Shown: one piece after another, positions 37,087 through 48,868 of the stretch
Position numbering within the stretch: the first letter of the stretch is position 1
Layout of the letters: each line of letters starts with the position of its first letter
NCBI GenBank assembly: GCA_022606135.1
Contig: JABYQN010000005.1
Coordinates: forward strand, 2,666,001-2,730,000
Length of the DNA: 64,000 nt
Source of the DNA: Fomes fomentarius
Lineage: Eukaryota; Basidiomycota; Agaricomycetes; Polyporales; Polyporaceae
Reading direction: 5' to 3'
Translations under genes and position numbers: made by a program
The notes under the pieces: generated by a model
Seen by the model: the letters and a program-made list of their open reading frames with translations, nothing else
Told to the model about the DNA's origin: nothing
Database searches by the model: none

Positions 37087-38105
37087 ATGTCCACAAAAGT
37101 TTACGTTGGGTCAGTTTCGTTGAATTCCGCACGCGGCACCCCTGGGTAGCCTCGCGCTCAGGACCGCCCGACTGATATCCGTTTCTGCGTTTCCGTGTTT
37201 AGCAACTTGAGCTGGAACACCACCGATGATAACCTGCGCAATGTCAGTTTGGTTCTTGCCACGCGGTCGCTGCCGCGTGTTTTCCTTTACGTTCCGTGTC
37301 TGATGATATGTTGTCACGCGCTTGTTCGCACTTATAGGCCTTCTCTTCCTACGGGCAAATCCTCGATGTACGCATCTCGTTTCCGCGAGCCTCGTGGCTG
37401 TGTATCCCATCGCCACAGGGCCTCGTTGTCGGCAATGTCTCGTCGTGCTGATTCCGTGTTCGCTATCCGTGGATGTTATCTGTAGTCGATCGTGATGCGC
37501 GACCGCGACACTGGACGTTCCCGTGGTTTCGGTTTCGTCACGTTCAGCTCTGGTCAGGAGGCCCAGACCGCTATTGCCAGTCTCAACGAGCAGGAGCTCG
37601 ACGGACGTCGTATCAAGGTTAACCTCGCCAACGCTCGCGGAAGTGGTGGCGGAGGTGGCGGCGGAGGTCAGCGTTCACTCAGCGGCGTTTGGATCTGCTT
37701 ATTGATCTCGTTATCGATTTGATTTAGGCTACGGCGGAGGAGGTTACTCTGGTGGTGGTGGCGGCTACAGCGGCGGTGAGTATATTTTTGCATATGTGGT
37801 GGTTCTCGGGTTGTGACCGTATATGGTATCTCCAGGCCAGGGTGGCTACGGTGGCGGAGGCTACGGTCAAGGTTCGTTGGGCCAAGGCTCATTTGGCCAA
37901 GGCGGATTCGGTGGCCAAGGTTGCGATGGCTGTCGCGCAGCCGAGAGTCTACAGAATGCTGATGAACTGTGCTTTAGCAGGTGGCTATGGCGGCCAGCAG
38001 GGCTTCCAGCAGGGAGGCTACGGTGGTGGTGGTGGTGGTTACGGCGCCAGCCAGGGTGGCTACGGTGGCCAGAGCGGCGGTTATGGCGGCCAGGGTGGCT
38101 ACTGA
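37087..38105 (+). CDS. Glycine-rich RNA-binding protein (single RRM)
   Basis: RNA-binding protein of the glycine-rich RRM class, probably acting in RNA processing or stress responses. Exons: 37087-37109, 37203-37242, 37338-37367, 37486-37666, 37728-37775, 37836-37919 and 37981-38105, giving 176 residues. The RRM spans about residues 3-80, with RNP2 KVYVGNLSW and RNP1 RGFGFVTF. The remainder is Gly/Tyr/Gln-rich ([24 protein letters not shown]), a low-complexity domain of the kind that phase-separates. Introns are unusually dense, seven exons for 176 codons, and several interrupt the glycine-rich part. The donor at 37920 (gttgcg) is weak. A further possible intron after the stop (38115-38166) would lie in the 3' UTR. 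Confidence 0.9.
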
Positions 38106-38815
38106 GCGTCTCGCGGTATGTTTCATCTTGCCGTCGTCTGAATGCCTGTCGCTGACGAACGTTCAGGTTACAGCCACGTCCGCGCCCTCTCCACGCGTCC
38201 TGCTCTGAGGCGTTTACCATGACGTCTCGTGTATATCTCTCGTCTCTCTACTCATCTCATGTTTCTCGCTCGACCCACTCATCCACAACACTCCTTACAC
38301 CCGCTGTCCTTTCTGGTAGCACTCGTCGTTTTCGTCCTGGTCGTCTCGTTCCGATGCGTCTCGGTTCCCATCACAATGCGGCTTGTACTTTTAGGAGTTC
38401 CCGTCCCCAGTGTACTACTGTTCCCCCTGTCCCTGTCGTCTCGGTTCCCACATAGCAAGTTGTGGGTGAGTGTGTCACTTATACGTCTTCTCACTGTATC
38501 AAAACGTGAAATATATGCATTGGCATCCTCATTTCTTGTGTGCTGGAGTGTGAACGTGGTGGACCGGAGAGGCTTCTGCGAGCCATGTCAGAGTCGTAGC
38601 TGTTCGGTTCAGGCTTTGCTACGCTAGAGAGGGAGATTCAACGTGCAAGCGAGGTGAATCGATGATGCGATTCCATCGTGAAGCATCTGACTGAGAATCA
38701 TCATGATTGACTATCTCTACTGTGTACTGTGTACTTCAAGCAAATCGTTCTCGCATGTCTGCGAAAATACATACAGAGCCGGCGGCAAGGCAGGAGCCAA
38801 GTGTACATCTTCGCC
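38106..38815. other. 3' region of the RRM gene and intergenic DNA
   Basis: About 700 C/T-rich bases after the RRM stop. A possible 3' UTR intron (gtatgt to gttcag, about 38115-38166) is visible. The long + frame at 38229-38627 has no family resemblance. Confidence 0.4.
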
Positions 38816-40317
38816 TTAGCTCTCAGTATCCCATAGTTTCGCCTCATCCATGGTCCCTGGGAGCGAGGTACGGTTATCAGCGTGACACAAGAAGATAACG
38901 TACATTGCTCTTACAACTGCGCAGAACCTCAACTCTGAGGACACCCAGTGCATGCAACGTCGGGAGCCCCTTTGAAAACTCCTCGTACCACCACCCATCC
39001 GTTTTCCCTTCGTTCGTGTCCCAGATGAGGATGCCAAACGAACGAAGCCGGGCGAAAGATGGATGCAGCGTTTCGTTTGTGACCAGGCATTCCTCCACAC
39101 CCCTCAGGAGGACATCGACCGCAGAGCTCCGTCGCTGTTCGTACGTCCAATAGTCATCCGGGACCTCTTCAACCGCCGAGCTTCCGTCCTCCAGCTTCTG
39201 GCCGGAGATGACATTCCAGGACCCTTCGCCGGGCTCGTACGTGAGGTTGAGTGCGCGGAGAGTCGCGCGTCTGCGGCCAGCGGCGGAGAGGCTGGAGAAG
39301 ATGGCGTGTGATGCCTGGCGATAGAGCTCCAGCAAGCCGAGCTGGGAGGGGAGAGGCGAGTCGGTCAGCCTCATGGGAGATGCTAGAACGAGATCGAATC
39401 GTTGGAGAGACACGAGAGCGGCGAAGACTTGGAAGTCATCTAGGGGCCAGGGCGCCCATTCAACATCCAACCACCACGACGGTTCGCTACGCACGGGGGA
39501 TGCTCACCTGGTCGCCATCGTGCGAAACTGGTTCGTAGGTAGAGGTACGTGATGGACGCCGCCGTTACGGCTCTGATGATAAAGGGCGTGGTAGAGGAGC
39601 AGCTGTTCAGCTAATGCAGCCATAGATGAGCAAGCTACTACAAGTATGCCGGGCGAGTATGCGAGAACTTGCCATCAATGTGGTAACCTTCTCGCACGGC
39701 GTGAGCTTTTTTGTCGGGGCGGGAAGCGACCACACGCCGCCGTGTCTCACCATCACCTCCGTGCATTCTAGATGCTGGAGGGCACGGAGGCTCCAAAGCA
39801 ACCTGGCCAAGTCCCCGCCCGTCGGAAACGAGGTCCGGTACAGTGCGAGGGTGGCCAGGGACGTGAACGAGGAACCGAAGATAGTGAAGTATGTCCGAGG
39901 ATACAGCCACTCCGAATCTCGGAGCGTGAGCATCGTGACCTTGTTCACGGCTCTCGCAAAGTCGGGACTTGCCAACGAGGCCCCCACTGGGCCGCCGAGC
40001 AGACGTCTGCGCGGCTCTTCGCGAATGTCCAGTGGCAAAGTGAGCTCGAGTTCGTGTGCGACTGTTGCGCTCCCTTGAGAGGCCGTCAGGAAGAGCTTGA
40101 GGGCCCTAGACGAGCGCACGACGACGCGAGATAGGAGGTTATGGCGGGCGCGGGGCAGCCAGGCCTGGCAGACTAGTGCACATGCGAGCAGAGTAGGATA
40201 GTCGACGTAGGATTCGGCCTCTGGTTCGTCGTAGCGGCCCTCGGTTGTGCTCACTGATGCGAGGTCGATGATGCGCTCCCATAGCTCGATTGGGATCCGT
40301 GAACCTTTTGTTGGCAT
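38816..40317 (-). CDS. F-box protein with leucine-rich-repeat-like body
   Basis: Basidiomycete F-box protein, expected to be a substrate adaptor of an SCF ubiquitin ligase. It starts at the ATG at 40317 with MPTKGSRIPIELWERIIDLA, followed by LLACALVCQAWLPRARHNLL, the standard F-box. The body has LRR-like lines such as VNKVTMLTLRDSEWL and SFTSLATLALYRTSF. I join at least four exons: the first from 40317 to about 39.65 kb, one around 39.50-39.59 kb, one at 38915 to about 39.45 kb, and a last exon at 38816-38856 ending KLWDTES. The junction after the first exon is not certain. A broken paralogue lies just upstream (41.87-41.3 kb, same strand). Confidence 0.8.
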
Positions 40318-40791
40318 AGCTGTGAGAGCTGAGGGCACTGGCAGGACGTAGTAGGCGATAAAGATCAGTAAAGCATCCTACTTCGATTTGTTACTTAGGC
40401 GCTACCTTGCCGTAAGTTCCATGCGCACATGTCATTATGTTTGATGCCTCCGATGTTGAACGCTGAACGAAGTTAAGGTCCGACCTAAAGGAGCGCTACA
40501 GCCCTGAGAAGCCAGCAATGAAGTTCAGGCGCTCGACGCAGGGTTACTAAGCGCCGTTTGTATGTCCTCAGATCCATAGATCATATACTATACTTATGCT
40601 CCTATTACTATCTCAGAGGCGGCGGCGCGTAGTACGGGCCACTGTTCATCGTGTACCAAACGCTCGGATTGGTTCAACAATGGTCCGGTCATTCGCTGAA
40701 TCTTCTACGCAGCAAACCTATACTAGTACTACAGGGGCACATTCGAGTAGTATCTCAAGTGAATCCATACTCAGCTTTTCATTTGACACCT

Positions 40792-41268
40792 ATGCCACAC
40801 CTGCTGGCATCGTTACAGTTGACCCCACAACCATCTAGCAAGAGACGGAAGCCGCCTGAAGGTCAAGTTGACAACCTGACAGCAGGCCATCCTGCTCAAT
40901 GCTCTTTCGACCCTGCCGGTCTGTGCATAGCGACAATCCCTAAATCGGCTATCCTGTGGCATACGTACCTCAGTCGGTGGCAGCACCGGCGGATGCAGGA
41001 CCTTGAAGGGGATGAGGATGAGACTGAGGGAGACTCAAACAAGGACTCGGACCATCGGGTACGGGGTCTGCGCGACAGATGCGTAGAGCGCCATCGGCAC
41101 CTGTTGACCACCGACTGTTCTGCCGAGGTCACGGTGGTGGTGAATGGGACTGCGTCTCAGAGTCAGAAGTTTGAGTTCTGGCTCTATCACTCGACTTCGG
41201 ACACTCAGAGCAGATCTTATTCGCTGGATATCCGAGCCTCCGACGCCCCTTTCACCATAGCCAACTGA
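40792..41268 (+). CDS. Hypothetical protein, unsupported by homology
   Basis: Single open frame from an ATG to a stop, 158 residues, starting MPHLLASLQLTPQPSSKRRK and ending SYSLDIRASDAPFTIAN. Composition is ordinary and the second half looks like beta-strand protein (AEVTVVVNGTASQSQKFEFW). I recognise no family, and a competing frame exists on the other strand downstream of the F-box pseudogene. It may be spurious or part of a larger broken gene. Confidence 0.25.
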   Translation: MPHLLASLQLTPQPSSKRRKPPEGQVDNLTAGHPAQCSFDPAGLCIATIPKSAILWHTYLSRWQHRRMQDLEGDEDETEGDSNKDSDHRVRGLRDRCVERHRHLLTTDCSAEVTVVVNGTASQSQKFEFWLYHSTSDTQSRSYSLDIRASDAPFTIAN

Positions 41269-41299
41269 TGATGGCAGCGCAACATCGCACCGCGCGCAG

Positions 41300-41873
41300 A
41301 GCAATAGTGAAACTGCTCTTCTACCTGCCAGGGTGAACGATGTAACGGGCCGGCGAGTAGCTAAAGTGCGAGGACAGCACACCGATGTACGTCCCCGGGT
41401 ACAGCCAGCCACTCCGAGCGGCACAGCAGCAGGTGCGCAACCCCCCGCGCGGCCCTTGCGAGGGCCGGACTCACGACCGACTCTTCGTCTTCCTCCGAAC
41501 CCCGGCTCGCCAGGCTGTTGTCCGGTGCTCTGCTAGCGCACCCCCGCCTCGAGCTCAGAGTCCAGAGGGGAAGACCGAGCTCGAACTCACGAACTTGAAC
41601 GCACGGGCCGCCGGCGGTTCCCTCGGACTCGGACGCGACGTCCAGGAAGAGCTTGAGCTGTCATGCGGTCCGGATGGAGACGCGGTAGAAGAGATTGTAG
41701 CGAGCGCGAGGACGCCAGTCACGGCACACGAGTGTGCAAGCAAGGAGCGTGCGGTAGTCGACTAGGTCACACGTCGACCAGGTGCGGATCGCGGGTAGCC
41801 CGGTGCGACCACGGTCCCCTGCGTAGTCGATGGTGTGCTCGCAAAGCTCGATGGGCAGGCGTGCGCTGTTCAT
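41300..41873 (-). pseudogene. Broken F-box paralogue
   Basis: Relic of a duplicate of the neighbouring F-box gene. It starts at 41873 with MNSARLPIELCEHTIDYAGD and continues LLACTLVCRDWRPRARYNLF, aligning with the intact gene. An in-frame TGA at 41661-41663 interrupts the alignment between VSIRTA and QLKLFLDVASES. The same frame then continues to match (SEWLAVPG opposite SEWLYPR). A further frameshift is needed to reach TYIGVLSSHF opposite TYFTIFGSSF. A stop plus a frameshift make it a likely pseudogene, unless both are spliced out, for which I see no junctions. Confidence 0.7.
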
Positions 41874-42499
41874 GAAGGTGGTGGCAGGTAGCTAAAGGAA
41901 AGCCTGGCGACCGCTAGAGTAAGTTGCCGCATAAGGCCCGCGTTGTCGCAGTTATAAGCTTCAGTCAACCTTGAAGCCGGGTCTTACAACGGCACTCTAG
42001 CATTCTGCGTGATCAATAAGCAGAAATCAGTACTGTCAGTAGTATATCCGTAGGATGGAGGACAGGCCCGTACCTGACACGAGCTTCAAGTTACCCTGGA
42101 CAAGTACCTAAAGCAAGTAGTAGTTGAAGGGAGGCTTCAAGTTGGAGTAAGTACCAAATATAGCTACTACTATAGTGAGTGAGGCCAACAAGGTTAGGTT
42201 AAGGGGTTGCTTATTCGGCAGAGGGATCCTGAAGTTCAAACTCTCCACTGAGCACGCACACGAACCTTGTATGATACAAAGCTGGGTCCATTTCGATACT
42301 ACATCTATCGTTACATGACATATGGCTGCGTTCACAACGGGACGCACTGAATAGATCAAGCCAATTAGTGAGCCCCCTAGCAAAGAATGCGACATAGTAG
42401 TCCACATCCAACCGACCTCGGTCCAACCACCCAAACGCATCTACCCCGCGCCCGCAAGAAACGCTCGTCTAGGTCTCACCCAAAGCAATTATCTCCCAT
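41874..42499. other. Intergenic region
   Basis: About 600 bases between the F-box relic and the 3' end of PCK1. Nothing was recognised. Confidence 0.5.
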
Positions 42500-44664
42500 C
42501 TACGCAGTCTGCGGCCCCGCCAAGCGCACCTTCTCCTCCACGTCGCTCTCATACAGCGCAAACGCCTTCTGGAACATGCCCGCCAGCTTCCGCACCTCGC
42601 GCTCGAACGCCTCCTTGTTCGGCCACGCCAGCCTCGGGTTCAGAAGCTCGCGCGGCACGCCCTCAAGCGCCGTGGGGATCTGGAGGTTGAACACACCGAA
42701 GGTCTCGTACTCGGCTTTGGCGAGCTCGCCCGAGTGCACAGCGTCGACGATGCGCCGAGTGTACTTCAGCGGGCAACGCTTGCCCGTGCCGAACTTGCCT
42801 GCCGTCCAGCCCGTGTTAATCAGCCAGCAGTCGACGTTGTGCTTCGCCATGCGCTCCGCGAGCATCTCGGCGTAGCGGCCGGGCTGTAAGAGGGTGGATG
42901 AAGTGAGTGGGTGGAAGGCATGGAAGAGAGACAAAAACATACGTGGAGGACGATGAACGGCGCGCTGTAGCACGTCGAGAACGTCGGGATGGGCTCGAGG
43001 ACACCGTCCTCCGTTCCTGGGGTCTTCCTGTGAATACAATTAGTACAAGTATGTGTACCATCGTGCACATATATGCTTACGAAGTGTAGCCGGCCAAGAA
43101 GTGGTAGCTCGCCTGTTCAGGCGTGAGCTTCGCAACGGGCGGGAGGACACCAAAGGCATCGCAGGTGAGCATGATGATGTTCTTCGGTTGCGACGCGACG
43201 TAGCAGGGGATCTGCGCGTTCGGGATGTATTCGATGGGATACGCGCACCGCGTGTTCTCTGTAATGCTCGCGTCATCGTAGTCTGGTACCCGCGTGATGG
43301 GGTTGTAGACGACGTTCTCGAGCACAGAGCCAAAACGGATGGCGTTGAAGATCTCCGGCTCCTTCTCCGCGCTGAGGTTGATACACTTGGCGTAGCAGCC
43401 GCCCTCAATGTTGAAGACACCGTCGTCGGACCAGACGTGCTCGTCGTCACCAATCAGCTTACGGCGGGGGTCCGCGGAGAGGGTCGTCTTGCCTGTGCCA
43501 GAGAGGCCGAAGAAGAGCGTGACATCACCCTTCTCCTCGCCGACGTTGGCGGATGAGTGCAATGAGAGCTGGCCGAACTTGACCGGCTGGAGGTAGTGCT
43601 ATATGCGGAAGATCAGCGTCGGGACAGTGCTGCGGACCGGAAAGGGGGTCCTTACCATGACGGAGAAGACACCCTTCTTCATCTCGCCGGCGTACTCGGT
43701 TCCGAGGATAACCATCTCCATGCGTTTGAAGTTGATTTCGACCGATGTAGTGGACGACATGCCCTTTGTGAAACGGTTCGCCGGGAACTGCCCCGCGTTG
43801 TAGATGATGAAATCGGGTTCACCAAAATTCTGGAGCTCTTCCTCTGTCGGGCGGATAAGCATGTTGTTCTAGAGAGTGCTGATTGTTAGCGACATTTCCG
43901 CAACGGAGATCCGCGAATAGCGAAAGGCAACCCATCTTTAGGGTAAAGCCTCCAGGGACGGGCAAAATCGGAGGGGAAGAAATAGAACACACCATGAAGA
44001 GAGCGTGGTAGGCGCGAGCGCAAATTACGCGCACTTTAATGCGGTACTTCGGATCCCACTGACGGAGATAAGCCCAGGTCAGAACAGAGAACGGGGAAAA
44101 GCATGCGAATACATACCCCTGCGTAGCCATCGAACACGTAGACGTTGTCTCGTGTGTTCAGGTAATCAATGGCACGTTCACGATTAATTTCGAAGGTGTC
44201 TGGACGGGAGAGTTAGGTGGATTATTCTTGTTGTGTACAAGTGAATAGGAAACTTACGCTCATCCATCTTGATGTTGACGGAACCCCACCAGATTTCGTC
44301 CCTAGAGGTCTCCTCGTAGACAATACGCTTGTCCTTAGGACTGCGACCAGTCTTCTTGCCGGAAAAGTTGATGAGAGCACCAGACGAGGAGACGACCGCA
44401 CCCTCATTCCGGATGGCATCCTCGTAGAGGACGGCTGGGGGAGCATTACGCTTGATCTGGATGCGGTCCATGTCGAAGCCGGCCTGGGAGAAGTACTCCA
44501 GATCGCGGCCGATCACTATGTAGATGGAGACACATTAGTTGATTGAGACAAGGGAGATGGAGGACGAGCAACTGACGGTTGGAGACCTCGGCATCATGCG
44601 CCTGGGCATAGTGTTTGTGGAGGATGTGAGGGGTCACGTAGGGGGTGCCGTGGGTGTAGACCAT
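42500..44664 (-). CDS. PCK1: Phosphoenolpyruvate carboxykinase (ATP)
   Basis: Gluconeogenic enzyme converting oxaloacetate and ATP to PEP, ADP and CO2 in the cytosol. Eight minus-strand exons: 44577-44664, 44258-44515, 44117-44199, 43993-44058, 43656-43868, 43081-43598, 42943-43027 and 42500-42883, giving 564 residues. It begins [20 protein letters not shown]. Signatures are [17 protein letters not shown], the ATP-binding kinase-1a loop GLSGTGKTT (267-275), [20 protein letters not shown] and [14 protein letters not shown]. The GTGKTT loop and the length identify the ATP-dependent class rather than the GTP-dependent one. An intron in the 5' UTR (44677-44811) and a TATAAAG box at 44924-44930 fit a normal transcript. 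All key residues appear intact. Confidence 0.96.
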
Positions 44665-44923
44665 CTTGGTTGAGTACTGAAGAGTGAGAGCAGGAGTCAG
44701 CAAGTGAACGCCGAGAGCTTATGACATAGTAGACGCGGGGTCCGAAAGTGGAACGCGCCGCAGCGCATATAGCACGTCGAAGGCCGGGTCGAGATAGAGA
44801 GTGGTACTCACGATGGAGGCAGCGGTGCGCGCGGGATGTATGGGTGGGCGGTAGGAGATATATGGGAGGCGGGTGCGAGGGGCGAATGAAGGAGTGGAGC
44901 ATGGAGAGCGAGGCTTTATAGCA

Positions 44924-44930
44924 GAGATGA
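44924..44930 (-). promoter_or_regulatory. TATA box of PCK1
   Basis: Reads TATAAAG on the minus strand, about 260 bases before the PCK1 ATG. An intervening 5' UTR intron (44677-44811) shortens the mature leader. Confidence 0.5.
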
Positions 44931-46780
44931 GGCGAAGCATCCAATAGTCTGAGTGCCAAAATAGGAAAGCTGGTCGTGCAATCACGCGGGATGGGCGAGA
45001 GGAGGACCCGGTCCTGTCCGCTGGGCGGGACACCGTTCGGAATGTGCTCTGCGACGCGCGCCGTCGGGGCGAGCTCGATGGGAGTGCAGCCTCCACGCAG
45101 CCGCGTCGTAGTGATAGACGGAAGTGAAGAGAGATGCGGCTGGGCGAATGCGCTCGCCGACTCGCTCGTCCTGGCACATGCATGCCTTCTCTACCCAGGA
45201 TCTGCTTGCTCCCTTACCAGCCCTGCTCACATGAACACCTCTACAAATTCCGGCCCCCAGCAGCGTCCGCACTGCGTGCGCGTACTGCACCCATCCCGCC
45301 CCCTCACTCTCAGTCTTGCCCAGCGACCAGTCACGACGGCGTAGGCTGCATACGAGCGGGGCGTCCGTCCGGTCGTCTTCCTAAACGGTTAGCACACGGA
45401 GACGGCTCATCCGGAAGGCGGCTCCGGACCTCCACCAGGCCCTCTAGACCCTCCGGCCGCTGTTACCGGGACCCCTACGTGAATTCCTGACATATGACAT
45501 ACCGTTTCAGTACCGCCTCTCTCACCGGACGGCCACATCCATGTTCCGTCGCGACATCGACACTTTCCCGCCAGCGCCCCCGCATCTCCCAAGACAACCG
45601 AGACCCGGCCGCAAACAGCTGACCTTCGCAAGAGGAGTTGTGAGAAGGGGTGAGAACGCCGCGACTTGGTCGCCTGGCAAAACTTGGGGAGCGACGTGGA
45701 GCGATACTCGATAATAGGGTTTGCTGTGAGTGTTCGCCGTTCTTGTTATGTATATACCGTCCCTTCGCCGTTTGGGCGACGTGAACAACGAAGGCACCCT
45801 CAATCTCACTATTCGGCCTTGTCGCTTCTCGCGCCCCAGCATCATTGTCAGAAGGCAGCACCAGGTAAGCGGTCATCAGATAGTTTTCCACTTCATATTT
45901 CGTAGGAACGAAGAGGGGTTGCCGCAGACAGCTAAAGTTACGATGGTCGTGCTGGCACCCTGGAACAGCTGGTGGATGACAGGTTTTGAGACGCTTCGCT
46001 TCGCCAGCGTTCGCAAGCTTGATTCGGACCGCCACAGTGCCAAGTATCGGCGAGCATGCCTCCCAGACTCGAAGCGGTGGACTATCCCCCATAATCCCTG
46101 ATGTTCATGCCCGAATCTCGAGTTCCTATGCCTTCGCATTATCTTGTGGCTCGCCGATGTACAGAAACACCATCCAACATAGGTTAGCCGGGCAGGATCA
46201 TCCAGTTTGCTGTCTAACACCATCTACAGCCCAGAAACCACCATCTTCCTTGTGTTGCGGGCGTCCCAGTGTGCGCAGTATCGCTTATACCTTGGCAGTT
46301 CTACAACAATCAAGATGACAAGATGCATAGCCGGCTAGACAATAACCATCGCGGCACTTCCACGCTTCAGTGCGGAGTTACATAGTCGTCTGAACTGTAA
46401 GAATTACCAATTTCGACTCGGTCGAATACTATGTATTTTCACGATGACTTCTGCCAGTGCCCTCATCGACGGTACATAGGTGCGTTGATCTACACTGCAT
46501 GCAATTGTCCCACTCGGAATAATCTCGCGGTGTATCTAGCCATTGACACTGTGAGTCGTACCTGTGCAGCGTCTGGATTCGACTCCATCCCCTGCTTCTC
46601 CATCTACTCGCATCTGTCAAAGATGCTCCAATGCCGATGCCGTGATTGCTTCCCTGATATGCTTCCGAGTCATTAGTGACGCGGGTTCAGGCTTGGTAGA
46701 TAAGAATCCCCCATACTACTGTCCCTTCACCCAATTCCGCCTCATCATGGTCTCGTTTCACAGTCGTAGCGTCACTCTAG
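44931..46780. other. Upstream region of PCK1 and intergenic DNA
   Basis: About 1.8 kb. Several frames of 70-200 residues occur on both strands, for example 45475-46092 on -, but none shows a family motif or consistent exon joins. It is probably regulatory and intergenic DNA. Confidence 0.4.
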
Positions 46781-48420
46781 ATCGAACGGCGTCATCGGCT
46801 CTCATCCTCACCGGAATGGCCCTTACTCATATGTGAGCACGTCAAGTCTCGAGCTGTTGGTGGTGCAGTAGTTGCTGAAGATACCCACGCGCATCTCGAT
46901 AGCCTGTACGGGCAGGCTGCACAGCAAGGCTACCACTATTTCCGACAGTACCCGAGAGACGATTTGTTCCTGAAGAGTATTGTACGTCTCTGACTATTCT
47001 CACTGTTCCTGGACGAACGCATGAACATGACGTTTGCAGATCACCGCAATGCTGTGCGTGTTCTCGGCGCATTGGTAGCTATGAACGCGCTGTGCACTCA
47101 AGCTTACTAGAGTGATATCATAGCATCTTCGATACTGTGCACGCTGTGGTTGTGACGCATATTTGGTCGGCCTTCTTCACTTCATTGGAGTTCATTGACT
47201 GGAACATTCCCAATAGCTACGAAACCGTTGTTCTCCAGCCATTGGCCGACATTTCCAGTCTCATGGATGCCTTGTGGTACTACCTTGGTGGAATACATTC
47301 TCACTTCTATCATGAGTCCCTCTTTAGGTCTGTTGCGGTATGTTCGTGCTGTCTTCACGCTGACCACGGACGCTCACATTCAAGTGTATATTTGATCAGC
47401 TGTTAGCTCCTGCAACGGTAAGTTCATGTCGGAATCTCAGGTGACCTGCTCACAACTTTGATCTAGACTATGCCAGCCTTGATCGCATTCATGTAAGTGA
47501 TCCTGGATTCTGGATCCTCGACGCGCTAAGTGCTATTTGCTATCAGCTTCTTCCAAAGGAGAGTCTATAAGTGTGGGTACTGTTCTAGTACTTGCTGGTC
47601 GTAACATTCACAGACGATCTAGTGTGTCGCCCTTCAAGAACGTACCGGATTGTAACGGTAAATCATGAGCCTTGAGATGCTAAGACGTGGCTCACAGAAG
47701 TGGAGGTGCTGATAGTTCTATCCTCGACCGGTGAGAGCTTCTTTCAATATCATGAAATAGGTGCGGAATGATGATCGAGGATTCGATTACAGTCCTGGTA
47801 CTTGGTGCGCGATGCTATGCTGGCGTTTGTTCCTGAGCTGCCTGATTGACACATATACCGCGTGCAGTGGACGCGGTGTATCGGTATGTCAGCCTGTCTT
47901 TCTATCCCTCCATCTTGTCATGACAATACATAGGGTCGCCTACAGGCATACACAATTCCCATTCCCACACACGGTATTACACAATCCGCTTCATGTTCGC
48001 CAGGAGTCCATATTCATCAGAAACTAGATTGTCATCTCTGTCGTAAATATGAGTGCTTTCATGGTGATTGTATCTCAGACCTCTTACCTCGTGGGGTATC
48101 TGCGCAAGAACCGCACCGGTTTCAAAAGGTGAGGGTAAAAATCTTTGAACTCTACCACATTCACATCTAAATCGCATTCTTGCAGGACTGATCTTCTCCT
48201 GAATACCTTGATCTTGTACTCCGTAAACACGGGTGCGTGATGAGCCTCCGTCCCCTCTCGCTAGCTTATTTTCTGCGGACAGGGATATGCACAGGGTCAG
48301 GGTGTTTGTCTGTTTTGTATCTTTGCCCACGCACTCATCTATTTGATGCAGTATCGTTGTCCTCGTGTCAACTGTACTCGTGCGTCAATCGCTGTCACTC
48401 TAATATGAAAGTGCTTACTC
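46781..48420 (+). CDS. DUF6534 multi-pass membrane protein, poorly preserved
   Basis: Second DUF6534-like gene, partly recognisable. Exons read SLYGQAAQQGYHYFRQYPRD (about 46.9 kb, ending LFLKSI before gtacgt), ITAMLCVF, IFDTVHAVVVTHIW (47.13), and SAFMVIVSQTSYLVGYLRKN (48.05-48.12) joined by an intron to RTDLLLNTLILYSVNTG (48.19-48.23). The last is the strongly conserved family block. The next segment (LYLCPRTHLFDAVS) is a diverged version of the final helix, and the usual LNARKSLR end is absent. Exons between 47.4 and 47.9 kb and the start are unclear. It may be a decaying or fast-evolving gene. Confidence 0.5.
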
Positions 48421-48601
48421 TAGTCCATGCAGTTCGCCTGCTCGAGAAGCCTTCTTTTCTTCCCTATTGGATGCGTCATCGCCCCCGGTACGTGATCTGC
48501 CCCCACGTCTCTTCATTCATCCACTGAGGACATATATAGTGCATACAATTTGTGTCCTCGCAGCGTGCGTCGCACTGTTCGCCTCTTGTTCAGTTAGGGA
48601 G

Positions 48602-48868
48602 TAGCACGGGTCGGGTAAGGGTAGGTCGAGGACTTGTACGGGTCGGGTATCAGCTGGTCAGTGTGCTGGCATAGGGTTGTGAAGCCTCTTCAAATCGCGT
48701 CGCGTGGACGTGGTCTGACACCTCGTCGCTCGAAAGGATCACGTTGAACCACACCCCTCTCCAATGTCCTCTGGCCGATGACGATGACGTCATGGGTAGA
48801 AGTTATGAAACTCATACCCCGTACCCGCACCCGCACAGGTTCAGAGTGGGTAGACCCGACCCGTGCTA
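48602..48868. mobile_element. Small terminal-inverted-repeat element (MITE-like)
   Basis: TAGCACGGGTCGGGT at 48602-48616 is the exact reverse complement of ACCCGACCCGTGCTA ending at 48868. A second, imperfect pair lies just inside (acgggtcgggta near 48640 and tacccgcacccgc near 48825). The 267-bp unit starts and ends with TA, as a Tc1/mariner-like MITE would. A single-copy coincidence is not excluded. Confidence 0.5.
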
